Of a stretch of 64,000 nucleotides of DNA, positions 25,507-37,370 are shown piece by piece. Made by a program: the position numbers and the translations under genes. The notes beneath the pieces were generated by a model. It made no database searches. It was given only the letters and a program-made list of their open reading frames with translations, and had not been told where the DNA came from. Position 1 is the first letter of the stretch, and every line of letters begins with the position of its first letter. Source of the stretch: Gnetum montanum (taxonomy: Eukaryota > Streptophyta > Gnetopsida > Gnetales > Gnetaceae); contig MNCI01003467.1 in assembly GCA_015680685.1 (NCBI GenBank), positions 361,025 to 425,024 on the forward strand, given 5' to 3'.

Positions 25507-26362
25507 TGATGAGCAATGAGATACCCATACACTCAACCATATGAATACGAGCATGCACACACAATTCGGTCAAACTCTGCAGACGAACTAGCTGTGGCAC
25601 CTAGATAGTTATACATTGATCGTAGTTCATTGTCTTCCTACTTGGACTAGTATTTCCTTTGTCACATGTGGTTTAGTCCAAAGTGAGGTGTATGATGTGA
25701 TTTCTAATACTAGGTTACTCCTAAAGACAATGAGAAATAACTTTATTAAGCTAATAAGTGATAGAAAATAGAATCTAAGCTAGCCTAAGTGTGATGAGCA
25801 TCTATCCTTAATCATCCATACACATCTTGGACTTCATGTACTACTTCTAGGTTCACCAAGCACACATTACTCAAAGCACTACTAGATATGCTACTAGGTC
25901 ATCATGTAGTTACACTTAAATGTTCATGATTAATATGTACTCATTCTGCATTAATAAGTAGAATAGTAAATGACAATAAAAAAAATATTACTAAGAAAAT
26001 AACAATAAATAATTAACAATTAAATAATTAAAAGCTAAGTGAATGTTACAATGATGGAGTAATTTCAATCTTTATTTTCAATTCTATGCATGTTCAAGTA
26101 CATCACACTTGAATAAAGGTTCCATACAATTACAAGCATCACACTGCGGGCATGCACTTGGGAAAATAACTGAAAATTTAAAAAAAAAACTCTCAACTCC
26201 TAATGACTAACTAATTACCTCCATCCCATGTGCTTGAGTGCTATATTTATAGGCTAACATAGGAATCATGATATCGTGTATACAATATCATACCTAGGCT
26301 ATGATATTGTGTACTTGATATCATGTACCTAATATTGGGGCTTGGGAAACCGTGATTCATCA
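25507..26362 (-). repeat. Element B 3' LTR
   Basis: 856 bases. Near the U3 end (26270-26340) there are alternating GATATCGTGTAC-like words, then on the minus strand a TATA box (CCTATAAATATAGC near 26240). Confidence 0.93.
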
Positions 26363-26373
26363 TACCCCCACAA
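26363..26373 (-). promoter_or_regulatory. Element B polypurine tract
   Basis: Minus strand TTGTGGGGGTA abuts the LTR start, preceded by CAG and a CTTGAGGATGAGTG block that A and C also have. Confidence 0.8.
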
Positions 26374-26557
26374 CTGAATAAACACTCATCCTCAAGTCAA
26401 AAAAATGATAAAAAAGTTCATTTGATTACATAATGGATAGGTATGGGATTATGGGCTGACTATGGATTATTTCATGTCACAATGTGAGACTAGACAAAAA
26501 AAAATTAGGACACCAACACAAAATACAAAATACAAAACTGTTTGGAACTCATGTGGC

Positions 26558-29348
26558 TCATGGTGGCAATGGCTCCTCCATGGGCTTCTTCCCCTTATTC
26601 TATGCTCTAGGATTTGAAAATGGATACTTCTGAAGAAGTGTGTAAAGCTTTTCTTCCTCTATTTGAGGATCATGTGTTGTCCATGCTGATGTTCCAATAT
26701 TTGATGAAGTCAGCACCTCCCATGGACACAACAGTTGTGGGAACATTTGATTAGCTTTGATGCACCATGCCACAAATAGCCCTTGTTCCTCCTCATAGGC
26801 TTTGTCTTTGTCTCTAAATTCCTAATAATTTTTGAGCTATCAAGCCAAATCTCCTGTAATATCATTTTGACCTTGGTAGCTAGCTTTTACCACCTCTAGT
26901 TCAAAATTTCATACTCCCAATTTCTTAAAATGTCTTTTTATGTTCAACAAACTCTATTTCATATTTTGTGTTGGTGGCAGCTACTTGCTTTTCCAGCTTG
27001 ATCCTCAAGCATCCTACTCTTAACATGGCCAAGTTAGCATATCGCAAGTTTTCCATCTCCATGTATTTAGTGAGATCCTAGATCTATAGGTCCTGGCTCT
27101 TTAATTTTTCTTGTTGGACGAAGGCATAAGTGTCCAATATGGCTCACCAATTAGTATTTTGAGCACTGAAAGAGCTGATGTGGGCCATAGCCATATGGAT
27201 CTCTTTTTCAATGATCTCCTTACACATCCCCACCTCGTCCTAGAAATGCTCCTTCAATTTTTCATGTTGCTTAGCTTTGTTTTGCCATGCACTTATTTCA
27301 ATTGTCATCTTCTAATGGATGGCACATACCTCCTCCATTGAGAGGATCCTATTCTCTTTGGCTAAGTGACTCATGTTTTGGTTGACTCTTATTAGTTGTT
27401 CTTGCATTTGTTGAAAACTTTCCTTGAGAACCTTCTTTCATTTTTCAATTATTGTCAACCGAAGATTTTTAGCAACAAGGAATTTATTTTCTTCCTGTAA
27501 GGCTTTGAGTGTTTTTGCATGTGCATATGTTTGAGCCTATGCTTTCGAAGCATCCCAATTTACCTTCTCCTTTTTCATTGCTACCCTTTTATTCTTATCT
27601 AATAATTTATTTAGTTGCTATATCCTAAATAATTCTAGATGATTGACTAGAATAAGTTGGGATAAATCCCACTATGTAGCTTGTAGGACAATGAACTTCT
27701 GCTAGAGTCTTCTCAACTCATCTTCTGCGTGTTTAGCCCTAACCTTAGCCATAACCAACTTTTCCTTTGTGGAAATGATGTTTGATTATGTTGTTATGAC
27801 ATCTTGGGGAATGTCAAACAAAGATGTCATTACTTATCCTATCTACAAAAAATGATCCAGAGCATCCTCATGTTCCATAGGAGTCATCAAGATACCGGCT
27901 AGAACTTGAGCATCATGTGCTCCTGTGAGATCCACTGTGGCACAATAGGGATGTAAAATAACTCTTTGATGTGGTCCGCAATCACTTCTACTACTCCAAT
28001 TGCATCCTAGTATTGCATGACCACTATTGTGGCACCTTCACCAGTTTCTAATTATACTTGAAATGATGCAACATTCCCAGAAATCTATTGACCAATGTGA
28101 CTCCCCTCCTCCTGTTTGTATCAAGACCTCACCTCTTGCATGATAAATTAAGATGGTGGGCTATACAGCATCATCAATAACCTTGAAGAGATTGGTCTCA
28201 TCATGACATTCCCAACTAATCATTTCTGCAATGGCCCTAAGATGGCTCATTGATGGTTGGTAATCTTGCAGTGACGGTGGTGGTTGGTCCTGCAAACCCG
28301 TGGGTTGAATGTTGGGCCCTGCTCCTTATTTTTTACTTAGTCTTATGTCTATAAGTTGGCTAGGATCTATTGTTTGAGGTGTAGTGGGCCCAACTGTCTA
28401 CTCTTGTTCAGGCTCCAGTGTCTCACCAACATCTTTTCTTGGTGCTGGTGGCTTTAGTAATTAGGCATATGAAGCATTTTGAGCCTTTTTGAGGTCATCA
28501 TTAGTGTACCCCAAAATTCCAACATGCTAACATAGCTTCTTGATCAGGCATGGAAAGAGTAATGCAAACTTTCCTATCTTGCATTCTTCAAACCACCTCA
28601 ACATTTCTTTTAGATGAAAATGGGGCAAATTGGCATCAACCTTGCCCATCAAGATTGCACTTCCTCTAGCTACATAGGTAGAGATCCTATTTAGCGCCTT
28701 CATTGGGAAGATGTGATATATGCCAATTTTGAAATAATTTCTCTCTTCAAGGGTCAATTCTTCATATGTTTTGTCTTCTTTGTTGTACACCCTCTCTAGC
28801 CATACTTTTTGTGCATTAGCATCGGAGAAGGTGGACAGATGAGCAACTTTGGACCCTATATTTAGAAGATTTAGAACTTCCATAATGGCCTTTATAGAGA
28901 AATCAACTGAAATTCCACCAATGTCAGTGGTGGTGCCTTCCTCTTTATTATGCCAAAATTGATAAGTTTTCCCCAAATACCATTCTCCACTTTCCAAGAG
29001 GACAGGCCATAGTGGAGATCCCTTGAGTTGATCTTTGACCTACTCAGGGGTGAATTTAGTAAAAGGTCCAAATTAAGTTTCACAATCACTGCAGTGAATG
29101 TGGGACCTTTCCCGAATGACCTAAACACATTCTAGAGATAACATAAGATGTTGTCCTTGTTTCGGTGCCCTACCTTCTCCACCTTCTGCTTGACTAGATT
29201 GTGCAGTAATAGGGGTTTCTTGATGGATGCTAAATGATTGTGCCTCCTATTCTACATGTTCTGTGGGAGGTCCTTGGCCTCTACGTCTCCTTGGGCATTT
29301 GGCTACACCTTGAGAGGGTCCTTCCTATTGTCCTTGTTTAGGGGCCAC
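26558..29348 (-). pseudogene. ORF-X of element B (accessory protein in env position)
   Basis: About 930 codons on the sense strand of B. The start at 29348 is now GTG (GTGGCCCCTAAACAAGG), read as a mutated ATG because the result, APKQGQ, matches related starts. It is followed by a basic patch KCPRRRRGQG. The N-terminal domain runs from FGPF through GEWYLGKTYQFWHNK (29000), ISVDFSIKAIMEVLNLLNIG, NYFKIGIYHIFPMKALNR, TYVARGSAILMGKVDANLP to LFPCLIKKLC (about 28530); 28527-28997 is fully open. Then a Pro-rich linker (PTTPQTIDPSQ) and a long coiled coil (about 26650-27800). It ends KGKKPMEEPLPP and a stop at 26558. No signal peptide, no membrane segments. The domain resembles what Pfam calls putative plant transposon protein (PF20167 from memory). 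Role unknown. Confidence 0.8.
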
Positions 29349-29670
29349 CTATAATCACACTAGGATCAATTGTTAGTAAGGTCATTTAACAAAGTTTCAT
29401 TATCTTATGCCTTACTCATTGCCTTTAATAAATTTTAAAATTTAACTGCTTAGTGTGATTTCAAAGTTATAATTTTTTTAAGGAAATTCCCCTAAAATTT
29501 TTAATGTCAGGCCCAATCTGATCAAGTGACTCCAACAATAATTTAAATGATTTGGGTGAATGAAGAAAATTATTTTGGCATGAGTTTTTAACATTTTCCA
29601 ATAGGAGTTACCCCTATCATATCCTTCAAGTGATAGCAAATTTTAAAAATTTTATGAACAAATTCTACCA

Positions 29671-29693
29671 TACCCCTCCCCCACGACTAAGTT
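29671..29693 (-). promoter_or_regulatory. Second internal PPT-like box of element B, upstream of ORF-X
   Basis: Minus strand AACTTAGTCGTGGGGGAGG, followed by GGTATGG. About 320 bases before the ORF-X start. C has the same box at 43485-43503, about 410 bases before its ORF-X. It may be a polypurine primer site, or part of a leader intron whose donor is GGGTATGG and whose acceptor is the ATTATAG just before 29348. Confidence 0.55.
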
Positions 29694-29864
29694 AAACATT
29701 CTGAGTTTAAGTAGGTTCAATCGGAAGGGAAATCAAAGCGCTAACAAGTGAGATATTAATGGTTAAATGGTAGGTGTGCAAAGCATGCAGAATTGTGGAT
29801 GAAAATTGCAAAAACTTCCCTCACATCAATAGTTGAAAATGACTTCTACATGTGTGAGGGGGGC

Positions 29865-29960
29865 CCATATATAGGGGTTTTGTTAATGTGATATCGTGTA
29901 CGTGATAGCGTGGACCCGATATCACGTTAGATCCAATACTGGGTATCTGATATCACATCC
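29865..29960 (-). promoter_or_regulatory. Promoter-like block upstream of ORF-X in element B
   Basis: On the minus strand, words of the type GTGATATCGGGTCCACG and CACGTACACGATATCAC (about 29885-29955) are followed by a TATA box in CCCCTATATATGGGC. The same order of GATATC words and TATA is found in the LTRs of A and B. It suggests an internal promoter for ORF-X. Confidence 0.5.
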
Positions 29961-31251
29961 CTTCCAAAATAGGGTACTTAGTAAAATTGATAAGTTTTTG
30001 AGTTTTCACAACAAAAAATGAAGGATTTGAGGTAGATTTAAAAGATTGGTGGTAATGTTAAGTGGACATTAAGACACCAAAAGTGTAATAAAGTGGAATT
30101 ATATAATGAATTTCTTGAATAGGATGAGGAAAAAGGACATGTAGTGATGCAAAGAAATGTTTGGTTGAAATGATGATAAAGAAAAGAATAAATTTGGCAA
30201 TGCAGTACTCGGAGGGTATAAGATAATGTGGTGGTGTGCAACAAGTATAAATTACAAAAGTTATGCAAGTGGGTCCTCCCCAAAGCAGGTTCCAACCTAT
30301 CATCCCCTTATGTAACCACACCTTAAAATGTCCATAGGCACTAGAAGGGTTAAATGTAATCTACACTGGTGCAACAAAACACACACATGTTAAATACCAC
30401 CATGATGAGGTATGAATTCTATACCATACAAGACACAATTTAGAAATACTTGGACCATGAGATGAGATGAATCGTAGAAGGGATTGAAGAGATTGAGACA
30501 TAAGGTACTTAACCCTGGGCACAATGAATCCAAAGTGTTATGCATGATTAAGGTACCATTAGCCTTTCACTCCAAGATCAAAACCAAGTTCATACTCCTA
30601 ATGAGTGACATCGCATTATTTCATCCTGATGATAGACAACCATAAGAGCATCATGATAGCAAGGTGTACAATCACTTGGTTTTTTACACAAGGGAGGAGT
30701 GATGTGAAATTATCTATAGCATGTTTGGCTTAATCTTTTCTTTGCTATTTTCCTTTATTAAGTTTCTTTATCACAACTCTTACTTCCATGTTTTATTAGA
30801 TCTATAAGGAACTTAGTACAACCAAGCTGCACAACAACACAAACAAATGCCACCAAAGAGAATCCACAAGTTCCCTTGATGTCACACCCTAGTCATTCCC
30901 TCTTAGTCCATCACTCTTTGCTCTGGGAATAATGAGTACAAAGTTACTTAAAGTTTTAATGATAACAAGAATATCATTGTACCCAAAGTAGAACCTCTTA
31001 TTAATAGAATGGGTGGGTGAATGTTGTGGGCTCACTATCCAAATAATTAGTCCCTTGTAACTTAATACCATAGAATAACACCTCAATCGACTAGTTACAT
31101 GAGTTTTTTATTCATAGATGAGATTACCCACAAAAAGATAAAATAACAAATTAAAAGATGAAAAATTAGAAAATGAAAAATCAGAAAACAAAAAATTGCA
31201 AACCAAAGAAAAGATAAAAGCATTTACTAATTATACTTGTTAGAATGGGGG
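29961..31251 (-). other. Element B spacer, non-coding
   Basis: Includes the family-wide module at 30258-30340 (minus strand around GCTTTGGGGAGGACCC). The minus-strand ORFs at 30038-30321 lie in it and have no recognisable protein. Adenine-rich at 31130-31220. Confidence 0.65.
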
Positions 31252-31270
31252 GTGTCCCCCATGAATGAAC
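31252..31270 (-). promoter_or_regulatory. First internal PPT-like box of element B, after gag
   Basis: Minus strand GTTCATTCATGGGGGACAC. Same place relative to the end of the protein-coding part as 9631-9652 in A and 35624-35642 in C. Confidence 0.5.
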
Positions 31271-31375
31271 CTTTGATCATGGAAAAATTAATGAATGGAA
31301 AATTTGGATCCATGCATGTTGGAAATATTGGGGTCTAGTCATATCTTTTGGTGTGGTGGTAAGAATGTACCAAAA

Positions 31376-33598
31376 TTAGGGTTCACACAATTGATTAAAG
31401 TAGGCATAGTGGGGAAAATTATAAGATGTGGTTATGTGATAAGAAGCTAACTCACTATGGCACCTGTGACCATAAGACAATATGCAAGGATCAATATGTC
31501 TCTCCATGTTGTTATATTCATTAGGCCACGTGGTTGTTGGAGTGTTAAGTGGTTGTCTAGATAAAGTAACAGGAGATGTTGAGTTCAAAGAGGAAGGTGC
31601 ATCACAGTGTTAGACTTGTGCTGAGTTGGGGGATGTAGTAGTTTCAAAACCATGTTGTCTCTTTCTACAGTCACGCCTAAAGAAAGGATGCTTCCAACAT
31701 TGTGAAGGATTCCTACTATTTTTGATAGTAGTAGCATAAGTAATGTTCATGAGTTGGTGGTGTGGTGCAAAACCTTCTGGTACAACTGGTAGTGATGTAG
31801 AAGGAGATGAAGGATGAGAATATTGAGAGCAAGGAGAAGTGTAAGGAACATAAGGTGGTGATTCCATGGAAGAGGACATGGGTTGATGATATTTGGGAGA
31901 ATGATAACAATGAGGTGAAGTAGAGGATGTTGATCCAGTTGGAGAAATAGGATGTTGAACATAATAAGCACTTGGTGTCGGGACATATGAAGAGTGAGGC
32001 CAGTTTGGTGATGGTCTCCCCCACAATTGGGGTTTTTGCCACTGTGGTTGGGCACAGTACTTCTGTATGAAATCTGGATGTAACATTCTTCCCCAAAGCT
32101 CATGTAGATGTGACAAGATTAGGCATTGGCCTTTGGGTGATTGCACAAAAAAAAATCACATTGATACTTCTAATTTGTAGTTGGGCCCTTATCCTTATTT
32201 CCTTCAGCCCTTCTTTCCGATTGTCAAATGTTGTTCTATCCTATTTCTCAGTTTGGAATCATCTATTTGTTCTAGTTGTCAGAGTGATCCTATGTGGTTT
32301 TACCTCTAATAATTTTTGCATATTCTTCACATTTTTCATGTACCCACTCCATTATTTTATTGACCTTTACCTCAATTTCATCTAGTAACTTTAGTATTGG
32401 GAAATATGGGGATGCTTCCACCTCCTTGTGGTGAGTTGATTTCTCCTCTTCATAATTATGGACCTTCATTACTTTAAGAGTTTGGTCCTATTGAGATATT
32501 TCAATATTCTCCCATTTGGCTATCTCTTCTTCTTCTTTTGCTATCCTCCTAATGAGCTCTTGGAATTGGTGGGTTCGTAGTTCATATAGTTGACTTGGGC
32601 AGACATCCCTAGGGTCTCCCTTATTTCATTACGGAGCCCATCCATGATGTGACACATTAGCCTTTCCTCAAAGAACCCATGGCCTAGGCATTTGTTTAAT
32701 AATGAATAATATCTAAGGCCATGTCTAAAGGTTCATGTTGCCCTTGTTTCCACTCCTAGATTTGTCCCCACAAGGCTAACACTCTTGCATAGGTTTGATA
32801 TCTTTTGTTGAAGAGTTCTACCATTGTGGACCAATGGCGAATTGAGTTTAACTTTAAAGACCTATACCATACTTTTACTTCACCAACGAGTGTCATAGGA
32901 AAGAGCTTAAGTATTTGCTACCCATTATCAATATTGTTCCATGCATAGGCATTGTAGAAGGCTTATAAATGATCTTGCGGATCTAAATCATAGCCTCCTG
33001 AAAACTTGGGAAAGTTGTTTAAATCAAGCTTGGGTATATGGCTTTCCTTACAATTCCTATAGGATATTTGAACCTCTGTTATATGCATTAGGCTCTTAGT
33101 GGCCAATAGGGGTTCATCATCATTAAATAAGTTGTGAGTTTGTGAGTTGGAATGATGTTGTCTATGTTCATGTTGGCGTTCTTGATTTTTCCTGTTGGTT
33201 CGATTTTTGTTTCTATGCTGACCCCTTGAGGAATAATCATCCTTTTCATGACCTAACATTGAAAGAGTATAGGAAGAGAGAGCATTTGAATACTTGTCAT
33301 GACTTTTGTAAGTCTCCTAATCATCCCCTAATATACTCTTACTAACCATTGGGAAGGCCCTAGGCCTTACTGGCGCCCCCCCACCCCCCACCCCCATTCT
33401 AGGAGATGTCCCATCCTTACTAGAGGTGTCTAAGTTGGATGACAAGAGTCAGTGAGTGTCATTGAGGTGTCTATGAACATATGTAACTCCTGCATAAGAT
33501 TGAGTACTCCAAACTTCTTTGTCATCATAAATTGCATTGGTTCTCCAAGGAAATGCCTCACTATATGTTCTGTTATCGTTGTTTTATGAGAGAGACAT
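31376..33598 (-). pseudogene. gag: Element B gag (full length, one frame, nonsense-interrupted)
   Basis: About 740 codons that stay in one frame from the ATG at 33598 (MSLS, NNDNRTYSEAFPW) to the stop at 31376, broken only by about a dozen nonsense codons. A basic Arg/Gln/His-rich stretch at about 33180-33250 precedes the hallmark KLDLNNFPKFSGGYDLDP (about codons 189-206). Then comes a gag core with VWYRSLKLNSIRHWSTM and RYQTYARVLALWGQIW. A reduced Cys/His site (QSPKGQC) is near 32140, followed by a Pro/Ser/Tyr-rich tail (31650-32000). The absence of frameshifts contrasts with the A and C gags. Confidence 0.85.
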
Positions 33599-33713
33599 TG
33601 TCATGAATTGTGTGTGACTCAATTGAATTTAATTTATTTCTCTGAAAAATGTATCATTAATACCTTGTTACAATGATCTTGTATGATATAACTAATCTAG
33701 ATAACTAGCACCA

Positions 33714-33731
33714 TCCCCAACAACAGAGCCA
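33714..33731 (-). other. Element B primer binding site (tRNA-Asp type)
   Basis: Minus strand TGGCTCTGTTGTTGGGGA, 14 of 18 matching the tRNA-Asp complement, one base inside the 5' LTR. Confidence 0.8.
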
Positions 33732-33732
33732 A

Positions 33733-34585
33733 TGATGAGCAATGAAATAGCCCTATGCTCAACCATATGAATACGAATGTGTACACGCGATCTGATTGAA
33801 CTCCATGGATGAACTAGTTGTGGCACCTAGATAGTTATACATTGATCGTAGTTCACTATCTTCCCACCTAGACTAGTATTTTCTTTGTCACATATGGTTT
33901 AGTCTATAGTGAGATGCATGATGTGATTTCTAATACTAGGTTACTCCTAAAGATAATGAGAAATAACTTTATTAAGCTAATAAGTGACAGGAAATATAAT
34001 CTAAGCTAGCCTAAGTGTGATGAGCATCCATCCTTAATCATCTGTATGCACCTTGGACTTTGTGTACTACTTTTGGGATCACTAAGCACACATTACTCAA
34101 AGAACTACTAAATACACTACTAGGTTACCATGTAGTTACACTTAAATGTTTTTAATTAAGACATACTCATTCCACATTAATATCCAAAATAGTAAATGAT
34201 AGTAAAATAAATATTAACTAAGAAAAAAATAAATAACTAATAATTAAACAATTAAAAGCTAAGTGAATGCTACAATGATGGAGTAATATCAATCTTTATT
34301 GTCGATTCTGTGCATGTCCAAGTACCTCACACTCAAACAAAGGTTCTATACAATTACAAGCATCACACTATGGGCATGCACTTTGGAAAAAAACTAAAAA
34401 TTAACAAAAAGACTGTCAACTCCTAATGACTAACTAGTTATCTCCATCCCATGCACTTGAGTGCTATATTTATAGGCTAACATAGAAGTCATGATATCAT
34501 GTATACGATATTGTACCCAAGCTACAATATCACATACCCAATATCGTGTACCCGATATTGGGGCCTGGCAAACCATGATTCATCA
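33733..34585 (-). repeat. Element B 5' LTR
   Basis: 853 bases, pairs with 25507-26362. A TATA box and GATATCGTGTAC-like words are kept near 34460-34560. Confidence 0.93.
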
Positions 34586-35623
34586 GTGATGCACACAAAT
34601 TCACTTAATCTTGTGAAACATCCCAACATAAAAGAGGAATAAAAGTTAGAAATGAAGGGCCACATTAATAAATTTAGCCATTGAAGCCATCTGACATCTC
34701 AAAAATTTATTTTATGGAGCCCATCACATAGATATCCAATGGGAAATCATACATTATAGTGATAGTTGATTATTGCACAAAGTGGGTAGAAGTAGCTATA
34801 GTCAAAGATTGTACAACTAGAATAACTACTAAATTTTTTTAACAACATGTGATAAATATATTTGAAGTATCATGCATGCTCATATCTAATAACAGAACAC
34901 ATTTTACATGAGCTACAATTGAAAAGCTAATGCAACAACTCAAGGTGAATCACAAATTAACTATGCCATATCATCCACAAGTAAATGGTCAAGTAGAAGT
35001 GACTAATTGAGAAATCATGAGAATCTTAACTAGAATAGTTAGTCTATTTAGAAAGGATTGGAGCACTAACCTAAATGATGCTCTATGGACATATATATCC
35101 ATATGGAAACTTCCAATAGGATACTTTCCCTATGAACTAGTTTATGGAAAATTTCCTATACTACCAATCTAAGTAAAGTTACAAACTTTAGCTACTACAA
35201 GTAAACTTGACCTAGACCTAAGCTTAGCTCAAAAGAAATGTTTTATGAACCTTAACCTTTTAAAGAAAATATACTTGTAGCTCTAATGAGTAATGAAGTA
35301 CACAAGAAATACTCCAAATGTAAGCATAACACACAAATATGATAAGTTTTAATCCAAATAGGTGATAAAGTCCTTTATTACAATCCCAGTTATGTTCCAC
35401 AAAAGGCTAAGTTTCAAACCTTATAGAAAGGACCCTATATCATTCATGCAACATACCCATCAATTTCCATGTAGATCTATCACCCAACTATCCCACACAA
35501 GCTCATCTTAGTTAATATTCAACATGTTAAACCATTCTATGAACATCTTGACTCCTTTCTTGATTCTACCCTATTTACCAAACCATCCTCAGACTATTCC
35601 ATCTTTTGATTAACTATTTTCAA
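34586..35623 (+). pseudogene. Element C integrase, catalytic and C-terminal part
   Basis: Resumes after B with the second half of the zinc domain (SCE..Q, second Cys lost), then KIYFMEPIT where IDFMGP is usual (first catalytic Asp now Tyr), SYIIVIVDYCTKWVEV, LISNNRTHFT (second Asp now Asn), and HPQVNGQVEVTN (Glu kept). The C-terminal part includes FPYELVYGKFPILP. Clearly inactive. Confidence 0.87.
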
Positions 35624-35642
35624 TAATAATCATGGGAGTGTC
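35624..35642 (+). promoter_or_regulatory. First internal PPT-like box of element C, after integrase
   Basis: AATAATCATGGGAGTGTC at the end of pol, the counterpart of 9631-9652 and 31252-31270. Confidence 0.45.
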
Positions 35643-37370
35643 TAGTGTGACACTTAGGTACTAGATCTTTTTCTTTTCTTACTACTTTTTCACATTCCCT
35701 GATATCTTTTCTATTCTTTGATTTTCTTCCATTTCTTAATCATTTTTTATTCTTTAATAGTTTTTAGCTTTCTCTTAAATTTTTACACTCTTACCATATT
35801 TTACTATTTTTTATCATTTTTATATGATTTTCATCATCTTTCTTATACATACTTTTTTTGATTTTCCAACAAAGTGTAGAGGAATAAAGCAAGATGTAGT
35901 TCTAATAATGTAAAAATTACCCTATGTTATCATTTCATGGAATGACTAAATCTATATACAACAAAACCATGTCATCCATCCACTCATTTCCAATACTAAT
36001 AGGTTCTTACCATGATCATAATGATATCATTTTCACAACAAAACTAAAATAAATTTGTGATCATTATGTCTAGATAGAAAAGTGAAGAACCAAGTGGAAA
36101 TGAAAAGGGTATGACATCAAGGGAATTTGTGGATTCTCTAAGACTACTACTATAAGTATTATTATATTGTTAAGTTGTATTATTTAATTAAGTTCTAACA
36201 AAAAATGGAAGAATATCTAAAATAAGTACTACCTTACCATTTCACTAAAAAGACGTGTTACCTATGCCTAAAGGTAGTCCTTTGGTAAGCTCAACACAAT
36301 AAAAACATAATAAATAAACAAAATAAAATTTCTAGGGGTCACACTGGAAAGACATGTTACCCATGCTTGAAGATAGGAAACTTCTCAAAAATTTCAAAAA
36401 TAATGTGTGCTATTAATAAATTGCTTCCTTGAACTTCAATGTCAAGTGTCAATACTTCTTGCAGTAGTGGTAGTCTTATGGTTGTTAGTCCTAGAATGAT
36501 GCAATGTGATGTCACTAGTAACTGGTATGAACTTGGTTTGGATCCTGGACAAAAATGCTAATGATCACTTTAACCATACATCACACACAAGAATTCATTA
36601 TGCCTATGATAACACACCTCATGTCCCAATTTTTACAATCCTTTCTAATTGTGTTTCACCTCATTGGTATATATAATTATAATTCAATGGTTTTGTATAA
36701 TATAGCATTATTTTCTCATTTAAGAAATACTAACATGTGTGTTTTACAAGATAAATATATTCTACATTTAACTCCTTGAGTGCCTACAAATACTTATAGG
36801 CATGGTTATACACAAACACTAAGGGCTAAAGCCTGCTTTGGGGAGGATCCACTTGTATAACTCTTGTACTCCATACCTGACAACTAATTCCACATCATCT
36901 TGTGCCTCCAAGACACTTTAACCATCAATATTTACTTTCCTAAATTCTCATATCCAATCATACTTTTGGCAATTCTTACTGCCATCTCTTATCTATCTAA
37001 TTAACCTTCTTTGCCAAAGATTCCTTCTTTATGATCTTTAATCACCAATTTTTCATAGTCTAAGCATCATCTATAATCAAAGACCCTTTATACAACTTCT
37101 ACATCCTTCAAACTATTTATTTAACTAAAATTTTTATCAAAAATTACTTAAAAATTTATTTAATTAAAATTTTTTGGCGAGGACATTATAGCTATGATGT
37201 ATTAGGCCCACCGATGTCATGTCTACAATGTCATGCAACAAAAAATCTATATATATGCATAATGAATTAGAAAATTTTTTATTTTCACATTTCAAAGAAA
37301 GGAGAGTTCATGATAGTTTTTTGAGCCTCTATTGCTTGAACTTCAAAAATCCCTATATTCTTCACCATAC
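35643..37370 (+). other. Element C spacer, first part
   Basis: Non-coding. T-rich at 35670-35870. The family module is at 36830-36900 (GCCTGCTTTGGGGAGGATCC). A promoter-like block lies at 37175-37260. Cut at 37370 by copia element D; it resumes at 43435. Confidence 0.65.
37175..37260 (+). promoter_or_regulatory. Promoter-like block of element C
   Basis: Words CCGATGTCATG and ACAATGTCATG are followed by a TATA box in ATCTATATATATGCA near 37243. It matches the layout of 29865-29960 in B. In C it is now separated from ORF-X by element D. Confidence 0.45.

Larger units (their letters stand above)
25507..34585 (-). mobile_element. Element B: pol-less Athila-like element carrying gag and ORF-X
   Basis: LTRs at 25507-26362 and 33733-34585 with TGATGA...TCATCA ends. 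Flanks gttat (25502-25506) and gtgat (34586-34590) match at 4 of 5. PBS at 33714-33731, PPT at 26363-26373. The internal 7.4 kb holds gag (31376-33598), a spacer and ORF-X (26558-29348), but no protease, RT, RNase H or integrase. It inserted into the integrase of C. It would have needed enzymes in trans, for example from A- or C-like relatives. Confidence 0.92.

Noticed and set aside
28527-28997. A host gene or a retroviral-type envelope protein
   Set aside because: It sits between LTRs, PBS and PPT of element B, has a collinear partner in C, and shows neither signal peptide nor transmembrane segment.
30038-30321. Two overlapping minus-strand ORFs of 85 and 87 codons
   Set aside because: They lie in the non-coding spacer of B, overlap each other in different frames, and match no family motif.
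31716-32103. Minus-strand ORFs of 126 and 118 codons
   Set aside because: Out-of-frame shadows of the Pro/Ser/Tyr-rich tail of the B gag, whose frame is fixed by the start at 33598.
32110-32385. Plus-strand ORF of 91 codons with hydrophobic text
   Set aside because: Antisense shadow of the B gag; hydrophobicity comes from the T-rich strand.
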